A DNA stretch of 64,000 bases, taken from contig MPNW01000121.1 of NCBI GenBank assembly GCA_011800805.1, positions 190,355 through 254,354 on the forward strand. Reading direction: 5' to 3'. Positions 47,741 through 60,300 of this stretch are shown here, piece by piece; within the stretch, counting starts at the first letter, position 1; every line of letters begins with the position of its first letter. This DNA comes from Hirudo medicinalis (taxonomy: Eukaryota > Annelida > Clitellata > Hirudinida > Hirudinidae). The notes under the pieces are model-generated. The model was given only the letters and a program-made list of their open reading frames with translations, was not told the DNA's origin and did no database searches. Both the position numbers and the translations under genes were made by a program.

Positions 47741-49419
47741 TATTTGATTTTGCTTTTATTTGATAAGCTAGGATATAACTTAATGCAATAATTTAAGGCA
47801 TTTATAAAATGCTTGCATTTTAGGGAAGCATAAACACAATTTTTTTTATCCATCTATCCATCCATCCATCCATCCATCCATCCATCCATCTATTTACCTA
47901 TCTATCTTAATCCTATCTTAATATCTTTCTTAAATATTTATCTATCTGCTGATTATAAGGCACAAATTTAGGGTCACACTTGAGAAAGTAAATTCACAAA
48001 ATAGAACTGCTAAGAGAACCTGCAATAAAACAAAAATCAAACTGAACCTTTAATTTGTACCCCATAACAGATACAAATGTATAGGATCGTTTAGTAATAT
48101 GTGAAAGAGGATAAAAGGACAGGTGGAATTTAAGATTTTGGGAATAGTTTTGTGCAACAAGGATTCAATTTGCCTTATTGAACATTTTAAAATAGTTTCT
48201 GTGAACAGCATATTATGCATCATTGACACTTACAGGGTGTAAAATAATGCATCTATGCAAATAAATTTTCATGATTCAGCAATGCTACCCAAACAAACTC
48301 GCACCACAAAGGAGTGACAAGAAGAGGGAACAGCAAGAAACATTCCAAGGACTAGAGATAGATTTTGAAAATTCTCAACATTTATTCGTACTTGTATTTT
48401 CTGTTGTGGGTCCGACATTTTATTGGCTAGCAATGAACTTAAAATCCCGTTCGTCGAACCCTCTCCCGAGGTAAGCACAAGCCCTGACGTGGTGCTACCG
48501 GTCAACGCTGTCATCTTTTAAAGTTTTAAGAATTTCAGTATTATTCCATTTTATCTAGTGATTGGCATTTATTTTTAACTGCAGATGACTTTTCATGTTT
48601 CACATCTGTTGACATTTTATTTGTGTTTTTTTTTATTTGTTTCTGATGAAACACCTATTTTCAGCATCTATGTTTACACTCTAATTCCTGTTTTACCATT
48701 TTATGGACCAGATGTTCAAATGATTACTCTACCACAGTCTGTGAATAACTGTTGAGGCTACTCAGCTAAGACTTATTCCACACGCTGTGCGGACTCTTTC
48801 CATCGCTAATTGTGTTCGTTAGCCCTTGCACCAGTATTAAAGTCTGTACATTTCAACATTTTGAAGTATTCATGTGGACTCATCAACTTTGATGACTGTG
48901 ACAGTAGTTTGTGTTGTGATCTCAAATAAACTTTATAAATGTTGACTCTTGGGTTATTTTTATTCCAAATGTTGTTCATTGGCATTACTAGACAGTAAAT
49001 TTCCACTGAATGTCCATGATTAGTACTTAGGGAAGACCTTAAAGTAATTTTAAACTTTCTAGCACATCAAAAATACCAGAGGCTGCCCCTCCCATCCAAC
49101 ACAAGAGCAGAAGCCTAAACATGTCACAGCTATTACAGAATTAAGTGTTCAATCACGTTATTGCTATATTCTTGTGACTAAACAAACATACAAACATTTA
49201 AGTCTTATTGGATGTATTGTCCTATTGAAATGAGTTCTCAGCTGTTTGGCCTTGAAATAGGATTAATGAGAAATTCAATTTGTAGATGTCAGAGATTTAC
49301 AACCTAAAAGAAGAAATACTCATCTGAGACATTTTAAAATCAAGTAACACAATTTCTTTTAAACATTTTTGAAAAACATTGACTCATTATACCGACATTG
49401 AGATATCGATTTTCTCTTG
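47741..49419. other. Intergenic region between convergent CERS1 and laminin alpha genes
   Basis: Contains a (CCAT)n tract at 47850-47895. An open frame at 48271-48474 (+) has one hydrophobic run but no family match and no clear splice context. A TTTATT at 48958-48963 (AATAAA on the minus strand) could end the laminin transcript, and an AATAAA at 48924-48929 could end a long CERS1 transcript. Confidence 0.45.
47850..47895. repeat. (ATCC)n microsatellite
   Basis: About ten CCAT units downstream of CERS1. Confidence 0.95.
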
Positions 49420-51325
49420 TCATGAAAGCATTGGACAACCACTCAAATGAACTCCAAACAATTCCTCTGCATTCAACCAATCAATAGGTTCATCATTTAT
49501 TCTTATGTTTGCCAAACATCCACTGAAGAAGTCCCCCGATTCAGGCATCATCAGTGGTCCAATAGGGGCTGAAAGAATGGTAATAGGCATCAAAATTAAG
49601 TTTAAAGACAACTTTGTGAAATATGAGCATAATGCGAATGCAGTAAACCTGGATTGCCTCCAATGTAGAGCCTTCCTTCTAGTTCAAGATCAATTGTGCT
49701 ACCAAATTTGGTACCAATGCTAATTTGACCATCGATTCTGAGAGTGATGCTGTCTGAAAACAGTTCAGCCACTATCTGATGCCAAGAACCATCACAAAGG
49801 CAGTCAGGACAATGTTCAGACTCAACAGAGTACATGGAATCATAATCAGAGACTTTAAATATGACCTAAATAATTGATGTGAAGTAGTTTCAATAATAAC
49901 TTCATTAAGTCTCAGACTTACAACCAATTCTATATAATTGACCTGTTCCTCGCTCAGAAAAATAACAAGTGTGGCAAATCTGTGGAAATCACTCATAGCA
50001 AAAAGGACTCCATTGGCTGGTAGAGTTTCATGTTAAAACTGATTGTCAGGAAAGATTTGAAGTGAAAATGTTCAGCTAAAATCAATCAGCAGAAACAACG
50101 GTTTTAAAAGCTATTGCAATCAATCCCTAAAGAATGGACGTGCACTCACCAAACAGAGCATACGCATATCCATCGAAGAAAGCACCCTTTTCAATGTTTG
50201 AATGGCAGGGCAGGAGGCCAACCATGTTTGGCGAATTTGCAAGATGGATCAATTCATTGTTTATGCTAAAGTTTGCAATGCAGCCTCTAAAAATTGATGC
50301 CTGCATGTATTTGTATCAAAGAGTTACATTTTCAATCCATGGCCTTGAACCACTTTGATTAAGCAAACATATAGAAATATGAAAACATGCAGTCCAGCAA
50401 CATGTAGAAGTGACAGTGCTCTAACATGCATTACAAATAGCTAAACAATTTTCACAAAAAATAATTTTTATCAGTGCTCTCAGATTTCAGCCATGATGAC
50501 AATTGTGATATTGCAATAATTTTAGTAGTATGCCTGATCTCATCTGTGCATGTTAATGATTTCAAGAACCCTCACATCAAAGTCATAATAAGATTCAGGA
50601 GGTCTCCTCCCAATGTGCAAGTTTTCAAAACCCAAAGAGTCGGTACTAAGTATAATTTCTTCATTTTTATCAACCACAATTTTGACAACGTCATCCTTGA
50701 GTGAGACATCTAACTGGATTAACAAAATTAAATCGCAATTAAAATTGATAAGCGAATAAATAAAATAAAATGCTTTATGACATATAGAAAATCTCCCACA
50801 TGGGGCACTGACCCGAACCCATTGACCACGGTTGTACCTCTCCTTGGTTTCCATCTGCTTCTCCCCTCCATGGTGACTCTGCACCACCACCAGGTGACCG
50901 AGCATCAGCGAAACGGACCAAGCAAATGAATCCCTCGATGACGAATGCAATAGCGCTCCTTCCTCGTGATGCGTTCTCATGTAGAAGGATATTGTGAACC
51001 TTCAATCAAAGCAGCATTGAGGTTAGCAGCAGGATGTTTCAATTGGTCTTTCTGCTGCATTAAAGATCATTAGCAAGGTTTGTTTCTAAAAATATACATA
51101 TTCTTTTCTGAAATTGGCAAGCTAGGTTATGAGCACAACTTGAGTTCTGTGATACCTTAAAAGTTAAATTTTAACCATCAGTTATGTGGTCCTTTCCTAC
51201 CTGTTGATGTCGGTGTGTTCCCTGAGGTCGAGCACGACATAGCTCGCCTGAGATGCTCCAAATGAAACGGCATGAGGTTCATAGTGATAAGCCTTCTTGA
51301 AGCTGCAATGCTGAGACTTTGATTG
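49420..51325 (-). other. Laminin LG4-LG5 modules
   Basis: Part of the laminin alpha gene. LG5: exons at about 49922-50016 (NGVLFAMSDFHRFATLVIFL), 49649-49865 (CDGSWHQIVAELFSDSITL, GRLYIGGNPG) and 49420-49568 (DFFSGCLANIRINDEPIDW, GVHLSGCP then stop). LG4: about 51201-51325 (YHYEPHAVSFGASQASYVVL), 50813-50999 (FTISFYMRTHHEEGALLHSS, YNRGQWVRV), 50576-50709 (DVSLKDDVVKIVVDKNEE, LHIGRRPPESYYDFD) and 50150-50300 (FRGCIANFSINNELI, GLLPC). Each module ends with the conserved F.GC...... GC disulphide pattern. Confidence 0.88.
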
Positions 51326-54300
51326 AACTTCAATTATCACAAGCCAAGAAACAAAAATCCAAGTGAAGCTAAACCAACCAACCTTCGAATCGAGAGGTAG
51401 GACATTAGCTATTTCATCAAACTTATTCACAAATGGTGTCGTATATTCCGCAGAGGTCTGTGCAAGTCCAGAAACTGTGAGAGGCGAAGTTTTCTTAATA
51501 ACATGTGAAACAGTAGTAGATGATTGAGGCTGAAGCAACGAAGTTGGTGAGAAGGGCGTTGTCACTAAAGGTGTCTGAAACAAGCTGCTCTTCTGGGTTT
51601 GACACCTTCCTATGTCAGCATCCTTGAAGGACTTAGGATTCTCAAAAGTTAGGAGGCTAATTGAAAAAAAGTTACAAAATGTATCTAAATTGCCAAGTAA
51701 GACCCATTTTGTCCTAAACACACCATAAATAAATAAATAAATAATTAAATAATTGGAAAGTTAAGTCTAAGTTGTACTTAGTTGCAATTAAGTCCATTCT
51801 TTATAAAAAAAAAAAGCTTGCATAGTCATTTTAATGCAACGACAACAATCACAGAAAAGAGCTCAATGAAACTGACGAAGCACCAACATGTTGTTGACAA
51901 TGACTTCAGATATACATCCATTAAAAGATTGAAAAGTTCCCTCCAAGTGTGGATCCAGAACGTCGGTCGGAACTCCTCCAAGAAACAAAACATTCGAACA
52001 AGAAAAGTGGAAACCATCCCAATCATCCACATAAGATTCCCTTAAAACGACCTGATCGACTGTTAGCTTGAGCCTTCGAGCATCAACAAGATAAGAATCC
52101 ATAAATATTTTATAACTCGTCAGTTAAAAGAGTTAAAGAAATTAGCAATTCTTAATTATTTACCTCTCCTGGTCTTCGTAAGCTGAGACAAAATGGCGGG
52201 CATTGTCACATAAATTTCTGTGATGCTCGAACCTTAACAATCTTTCGTTCCATCTCAGCAGCACCTCGAGACCTCCTTTGTTGGAAAGTTGCACAAGGAA
52301 TGCTAACTGGTCGAACAAGAGATCGAAGCCACTTAGCGAACGTCAACGATACATTTCTAATCATTCTCATTTCAAGATGAGTTGTTGACCAATAAATACA
52401 CAGAAACTAATAATTGAAAAGCGAAATTAATTTCAAACCAGAACGATATTTGTCGATAAGTAATGCATACACACCTCGTAACAATCCTCGTAACAAAAAT
52501 ACGTTGTTAAAGCTTACTTGGTGGTCCTCATTGATGGAGAGCAGAAGCAAGGCACCAGGCGAGGATGTTTTAAACATGAAGGAAAAAGTGGGGGAAGGAG
52601 ATTCGAGGTGGAATTCTAATTCAAGGAATGATGATGATGATCCCATGAACCCTGACAACGTCATCCTCTGAAAGTGTGAGACATTCCAATTAATTAGCCA
52701 TCCACTTATTCAACCATTACTATGCTCGTTCAACCATCAACCACACTTCATCAGACCATAACATTGCCCACTCTTCGATTGTTAATGCCACTAATATCGA
52801 AAATTAAATTAAGATATTTAATTGAGATTAAACATGGAAACTGTTGCATGGCAAACATGTTGTGAGCATCCAGTTCTCATTCCAGTGTGAGAGCCTTCAG
52901 AGATATCCATAAAATGAGGCACGACTGAGTTGATGTTGATGTCCTTCATGCAACCAAGGAAGCTCGTGCTACCGATCCTGATCATGTAAAACTAGAAGTT
53001 CTGAGAGAATTCGAAATAAATTTGTGCTCGTTTATAATTATGCATGCTACTCTTAGAAAGTCAGTTTGGTTACCATCATTAGCTTGCAGGGAGGCACACA
53101 ATCAATATTAATAATAATTACATAATCATTCAATAATTAATGAGTTAAAAGTTTTCCATGGCAATAACATAATTCGTATCATCATAACTACTAACAATTC
53201 TTCATGGACCACGTAGGGTGGAACACCTCCAAAGAACATGGAACTGTCACTCAAGTTGCGGGAATCATAAACAGGTGAGTCATGGAGAGGTGACTTTAAG
53301 TCCTCATTCTCTACTCTCAACACCCCTTTTATACATTGGATGAGTCAATAAATATATTACAATTAAATAATTATATTTAAATATAAGTAAAATATAATTA
53401 TAAATATAATTGCAATTAATAAGTAAAAGCTAAACAATCAATTAATCGAAAGTAAAGAAAAAAAAAAAAATAAGTAAAAGAATTAATAAAACTTGGAAAA
53501 AAATCTTTGGTCGAAACCTTGAAGATTGGTTCTCCTGGCATAGACCTTCACCCAATGGTTGCTGTTGTAAACTCGTTTGCTGACGAGCACAACGCGCAGA
53601 CTGCGAAGAGGCCAGCCATATTTGAAGACAACGTGACCGTCTTTCAGTCCGAGTTTGATGAATTCACCCTGTGAATGATGAAGGCAATGTAATGTGCATT
53701 GATGTGTTGAGTGAAACATTTTATTGTAAGTTAAGTAACAAGAAGTCCTTTAGGTTAGAACTTTTATTGATGTCGATGATGATATGTCAGTGGTAGGAGC
53801 AGTAAGTACCAATATGATAATAATTAATTAATTTTTAAAAACGTCATCAGTTAAAATACATTTCACTGCAATTCGGTTCAGTTGTAATAACACCAACTGA
53901 CTACAAAATCAAATAGTTACAACAACAATTGATTATAGAATCAATTAATTATAAAAACAATTAATTATAATAACAATTAGTTGTAGCAACACTTACTTAT
54001 AATAATAATTGACCTGTCAACAAATTAAGTCCACTTAAACGACCAACCGTGCTGTCGTCGACAGAACCGAACAAGAATGAATTTCCCCAAAAGCTTTTGA
54101 AGGTCAGGGAGACAATGATGGACTCAAGTGAAAATTCATTGAGCGGCCTCATGATCACGTGACCAGAGCCATCAAACTGGAATGTTTTGCTGGCGAGTGC
54201 GTGCTCCTTGTGCGTGCTACACAACGATGGATGCCAGGATGAAGTTTTGAAAATCATGATAATGAATAGAGTAATTATTATTATTATTCCATTGAACCAC

Positions 54301-57300
54301 TTCACATCAAGATCATTAATTTATTGAAAAAATAATTCAGTATTCCTTCCAAAGGTAAACTGCAAGGCATCCAGCGAACATAACTTCTGACAAAATAAGA
54401 AATATTGCCTTCTCTTCAACTAAATCATCCAATCCAGTCACCAATCATTCAAAATGCAAGTTACGATGCAAGCAGTTCAACAACCCACACAAGAGGAGAT
54501 CCGTAACAAGTCTGAGACGAGGAGGAGAGAAGCTTCCGAAAGTCGAACATTCCGACAGGAGATTCGTCCAACACGACTTCTCCGATGCATCCGGAAAAAT
54601 CCCTCGAAGACAAATCAATGGGGAGCTGTAAAGAGAACGTTGGCATTTACAACGTTGTGCTTTGTGGAAAGGAGTCAATAATTTATAAAAAACAAATTTA
54701 AGTTAAATTTAATAATAAATAATAAAAATTAATTAAATGAAATCTTGAAACAAAGCTTTACCTGGTAGTCATGAGGAACTCCACCAATGAAGAATTCCAT
54801 TGATGGTTTGAAGTGAAATGGAGTCATTGAAGGTTGAAACCTCCTCACAAGCTCCTCCTCCTCCTCATCCTCACCAACCACATTAAGGTCGTGAACCATT
54901 AACTTACCAATGTGGCCAATCCTAATTGATGCATTTAATCACTTAATTAGCAGAATAATAATAAAAATCATTTTCAAATATTTCTATATCCTCACATGAT
55001 GACTATAATAATAGATTCTGCTGTAAGGCGATAAAAGGAAACCATTACCTTTAAGATAATTGTACTTTTAAATTTCCACAAGTTAAACTAAATTTTTAAA
55101 ATGTAACTTACTTGAAACAGGAACCAAATATTATCAAATATCAGTTATCAAATTTTAAAATATTCAGCAATTAAGTCTAGGATATTTTCCTGAAACTTAG
55201 AAACCTATCAAGCAACACCTCAGATCAGATCTAAGATATTCTTACCTCTCAGCCCTGACCCTGTACCAGGTGAGTTCATCGTGAAATGTGATTTCCTCCA
55301 AAGTCTCCATCATGTTGGTTTCATCTCCAATTCTCCATGAGAATCTTATTTTACCACTCACCAGCTCTACAGCCATGAACTTGGACTGATTAGAAACAAG
55401 GACTCCAATTGTTTTCAATCAATCAATCAATCATTTTAGTCTTTAAACCTCAGCAAACTAAACATTCTTTAATCACATTTATCTATCTAACTAAACATTT
55501 GTTGTATTTAATCGATTTGGATTATTACATACTTATTACTTCAACCTGGCTCAGCTGATTACTTTGCCACCCTTTAAATTATTATTTGTATAATTTCGTC
55601 TTAAATGATGTTATTTTATTAAATCTCATTTGTTCTTTTATATTTTTTTATATTTTATACAAAAATCAAACATCTACATGTAAATAGATTCACTGCTCAG
55701 CTAACATTTCCCTCATCATGGATAAGCAGAAGCAGTTGGTTGAGATGAGCAGAGTTGGTCCTGAACGAAAACTCAATTGAATTTGAAAGAGTCGAACGTT
55801 CTGCGAGAGGATAGGAGCGGATGCAACCTCCCTTGTGGCAGAGAGGAACGTGGACCTTTAAAGTGAAAATATTATTTTTCAAGATTATAATCATAATTAA
55901 CATCCACAATGGCATATTTTTCTTTGAACTTTCCAGGCAAGAAGTCACCAGCAGCAATAACAATCACGTGGTGATCGAATGGACTTATAAAACCCTCACA
56001 TTGGCAGCTCTTCCCCGAGCATATTTCAACGTGTTCTTCAAGGTCATGACCTCCCTTGTCAGTTCTTGCTCGAACTTCTTCAGTCTCTCAACCCTCTCGG
56101 ACATCAAAGAGGCTCCACTCAGCAGCTCCTTCACATTTGCATCCAATGATTTCACTGTTTAAAATATTTTACGGTGATTGTTCCGCTCCAATGCACCGGA
56201 GCTGTTTTGTAATATTTTTTTATTTTGCTATTTATGAAATCCAGTAACTTCAACCTGTAACGTTGAGCTCTCGACCAATCGAGTTCAATTTATCAGCCTG
56301 ATCGGCTATTGAGCCTCCAATGTCAGAGGAGTTTCTTGAGATGGAGAGAACAATTTCCTCAATTCTGGTTTCTGATTGGTTGATGGATTGAATCTTACTT
56401 GTTATTTGATTCAACAGAAAGCTGGTGTTTGAGGCTGCCAGTCAGCATGAAAATGAACAATTTCCCTGACTTGAATTATTTAATTATTGAAGTTATTTAT
56501 TTGATAGCCACAATTACCTGAAGAGTTATTTTGAAAGCTCTCCAAATTATTTATGACATTCTCAAAAGACCATCCGGACGTATCATTCAGAAAGTTAATG
56601 ATTGAGGATATGTTTTTAAACTTCTGTACGACTTCTGAATTAAGGTTAAAATAAATTATTGTTAAAAAATTTTGAAGCTGCGAGAATGCTTAATGGTCAG
56701 AATAAACAATTACTCGGAGATTAAATTATGTTAAGTTTAAATTTAATCAAGTGCAGATTCAGTCCAAGCGATGTGATCAGACGACTTGATTCGAACACGA
56801 TGACGATCGATGGATTTGTTAAGACCCACTTCATAGTGGAATGATTAGGACATGAGTTCAAACACTGAGGTAAAACAATAAGCATAAGTTACCATCTGCT
56901 TTGGCGAGGATGTCGTCGAGTGAAGTGAAGTCGTGCACCTCGGTCGACGCACTGATGGACTCGTCGAGTTGAGAAGCCTGAGTAAACACATCCAAGTAAA
57001 TATAATTTATAAATTATTCATTTCATATCATTAAATCATATATAAATAAATTTAGGTCAACAGCAAGCCTGGATTCAAACAACTCCTAAACAAAAGTGCA
57101 AAAGCCATGTCAAGATGTTCTTAAAGAGAGTGAAACCATTAAATGGTTTACACTAACAACGTGCAGAGCTGTTGTTACATTCAGTGTTTCACTCATCAAT
57201 GTGGCCAGTCCTGATTTCAGCTTTTGAAGTACTTCATTCTTTTGAGCCAGAATGGAAAATGAAAGGTTAAAGTTCATCCTGTAAAGAGTACGCACTCTGC

Positions 57301-60300
57301 TTCACCGTCATCGAAACATGTTTTAAAGGCACCAGGGCTAGGGTTAGGATTAGGACAACCGATAGGTCGACCGAGACAACCATAAGATTGAAGTGAAGAA
57401 ATCTTCATAATTCTAATTTTGAATGAAAATGAAATAAAAACGACCCACGCACCCATCAAGGGTTGAAACTTCATCTGAAAGGTTTCCACATTTTTCCAGG
57501 GCTCTCAACAAAGATGGTTGCAGATTTTTCCTTTCTTTTGACCACTTTTTCACCTTCTTTCCAAGCATTTGTGAGAGAGCAGTGAAGTCATCTATCCCCT
57601 GTCGAGTTATTTTGTTTGAAATATTTTTGTTTCAAATTATTACATTATTATTAAATTTAAAACAATTACTATTAAACTTAAAACATTGAATATAATAATC
57701 GTATCGTAATGTAGTAAAACTGAGTAAACACAACATTGAAAACATCCCAATGTAATTCTCAACTTGTTATAAACACTGAAACCCACTGACATGTTCATCG
57801 TAAACTGACTTCAGTCCACCGACGAGCATCCGAGCCTCACGATTCACAATCTCCCCACCCATACATCCTCGGGTCTCCCTCTCCAGACTGTCAGCATCAT
57901 CCTCCAAATGCTGGTTAAACAATTTTCACTTAAAATAATTTCGTAATAAGTAAAATGTTTGTAATTGTAAATAAATCATGAAAAACATGAACCTCAAGAT
58001 CACTCAGCATCTGTTTCAAATGCTCATTAAGCTGCTTTGTTTCCGTGGAGACGAGAGAAGCATCGACAGAAAAGTGTCGGATGTCGTCAAATTTTGCTCG
58101 GTTCTTTTCAATTGTTGTCAGCACCTCTGAGGTGTTGTTCGTCATGGTTGACGCTCGAACGAGATCCACAACTCTTGCTCTCAAGCTCCGAGCTGCCCTT
58201 AAGGTCGTCATAATATTTAAGTCCTAATATTTGCAATCAGTGAATGAAATGTGCGATTCAGAACATTTACTCGAGCTCCTGCAGAGCTGAAGACGTTGAA
58301 ACGTTCACAGATTTGATCCTCTCTAATAAAATCCGTGAGGTATCAAAAACACTTTTCGAGTTGAAGTTTGATTTGTCATGCACTGGCGCTTTCGAATCGT
58401 GCTTTAGTTTATGCAGGACACCTGATGTTAAATGACCATTTTTAAATGATTGATGTAAGTCCATAAATCCATTTCACAAAATCCAGCTTTATAGATTAAT
58501 ATAAGACTGCCTCGAATAAATATAATCATTTCAATATGTTTTCAAGCTCTCTACAAATTGTAACAAAATTCTTGCATTGAAATGTGTTTGAGTGAATAAA
58601 GAACAGAAACTAAAATACTTTGAATCACTTCGTGATTTCTCTGCAGTCGCGTCATGTTGCCTTTTATGTGGTCGAGCAAAATGCTTAAATTTGTATTGGC
58701 TTCGTCGAAAGTGACCAGCAAATCTTCAGCCTGTCAAAACTCCAAAGTTATTGATTGAAATCCAACATATTGATCTGCCCACCTGATTGTTTGTAACATG
58801 GATCAACTGCTGAAGGAACAAATCTTCTCTAAAAACATCCATAAATGTCAGCTTTTTGAACTCATCCTAAAGAATTGAAAGCTATTATTATTGTTGTTGT
58901 GTCGTCGTCGTCATCATCATCATCATTATCATCGTCACCATCATCATCATCACCATCACCACCATCATCATCATCATTATTAATAATTGATGTATTGCTG
59001 CTTGCATTCCAAGTCACTAAATCAATGAGTGTTATGACTCATATTATGAATTATATAATGAATTATGCCACAAATATAAATATAATCTGAATGACAAAGT
59101 TTCTGCTGTCAATCATTAATGATGTGGCTTCATCATCACAACGCAAAAATATGCTCATAACAAACTAAATTAATTACCTCAATATGAAATCTGAGTTTGA
59201 AGATGAATTTATGGATGAATTTGTGGATGATAAAACTCATTTAAAACATCAGTTGTTCAAACGAAATGATTATAAATTAGTATTTAGTGTGAATGGCGAC
59301 ATCATTTGTATGCAACTCCAAATTAATTGAATTATTAACAACAAGAAAAGCTTTTCAAAGTAATTGGAAACATTCAGCTTGTGTTGAAATGGAAAATGGC
59401 TGGGGTCTAACTTGTAGGCTTGTGAGAGATTGGTTCATCCAGTCAAGTTTGTTCCAAGGGTTAAAGGTTAAACTAATGCAGTCAGTCAGATGTAGGATGG
59501 CATGCACATTCAACAACAACTCTTCAAAACAACTGTCTTCACCACAACTCTTAATGTCCTTTATGATTGGTCTGCAATCCAGAAATAGTAGCCAATGAAA
59601 ATCAACAGAGCAACAGGGTGGAAGATTTGAGTCAGTTTTTTTTTAGCACACATTAATTTGGAATACAAAGCAGGAATTCGGAAAACCATGGCAGTTACAA
59701 ACATTGGCATATCATTATCTAGCATCTGTGCAATTTACAAGTTTACATAAAACTAAGAAATGTTTTGCATACTTGTCAAAAGGACAAGAGCAACCATTGC
59801 AACAGGTGCAAGCGTCGATTGTAGCGGAACCGTTCGACCTTAGGCAATCATCTTCAAGGTTTGGATTCTAAAATGATAAAATAAAAATTTCGGAATACAT
59901 AAATTGGCTCATAGTTACATTGGCAATACGACAAATCATGGGATAAACAAAATGTCGTTATTTCATTTATTAATGCAAGCCACCAATAAATCAAAGCAGC
60001 AGCATATTTGCTTCAATCAATCTATTTTAAATGAATTATATTAATTAAAGTAATTGTTGTAACAACACAGATCTACAATTCAATAATTCACTTCATAAAA
60101 TCAAACCGGTCTCACTCTTGGAGAATAAATACCAAATAATTCTTACCCTGTTCAATGACTTTTCGAAGATGCACAGAAGACAGCTGCACCCTGCACAAAC
60201 ATATATAATACAATAGAACCATATAGTTAAACCCTGCTTATATATAGTCAGATAAAACATCATCACTGGCACTGAAATATGTCACTGGTAAATTATTAAA

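Noticed and set aside
48271..48474. Small one-helix membrane protein downstream of CERS1
   Set aside because: One hydrophobic run only, no conserved features, no clear promoter or splice context; likely chance.
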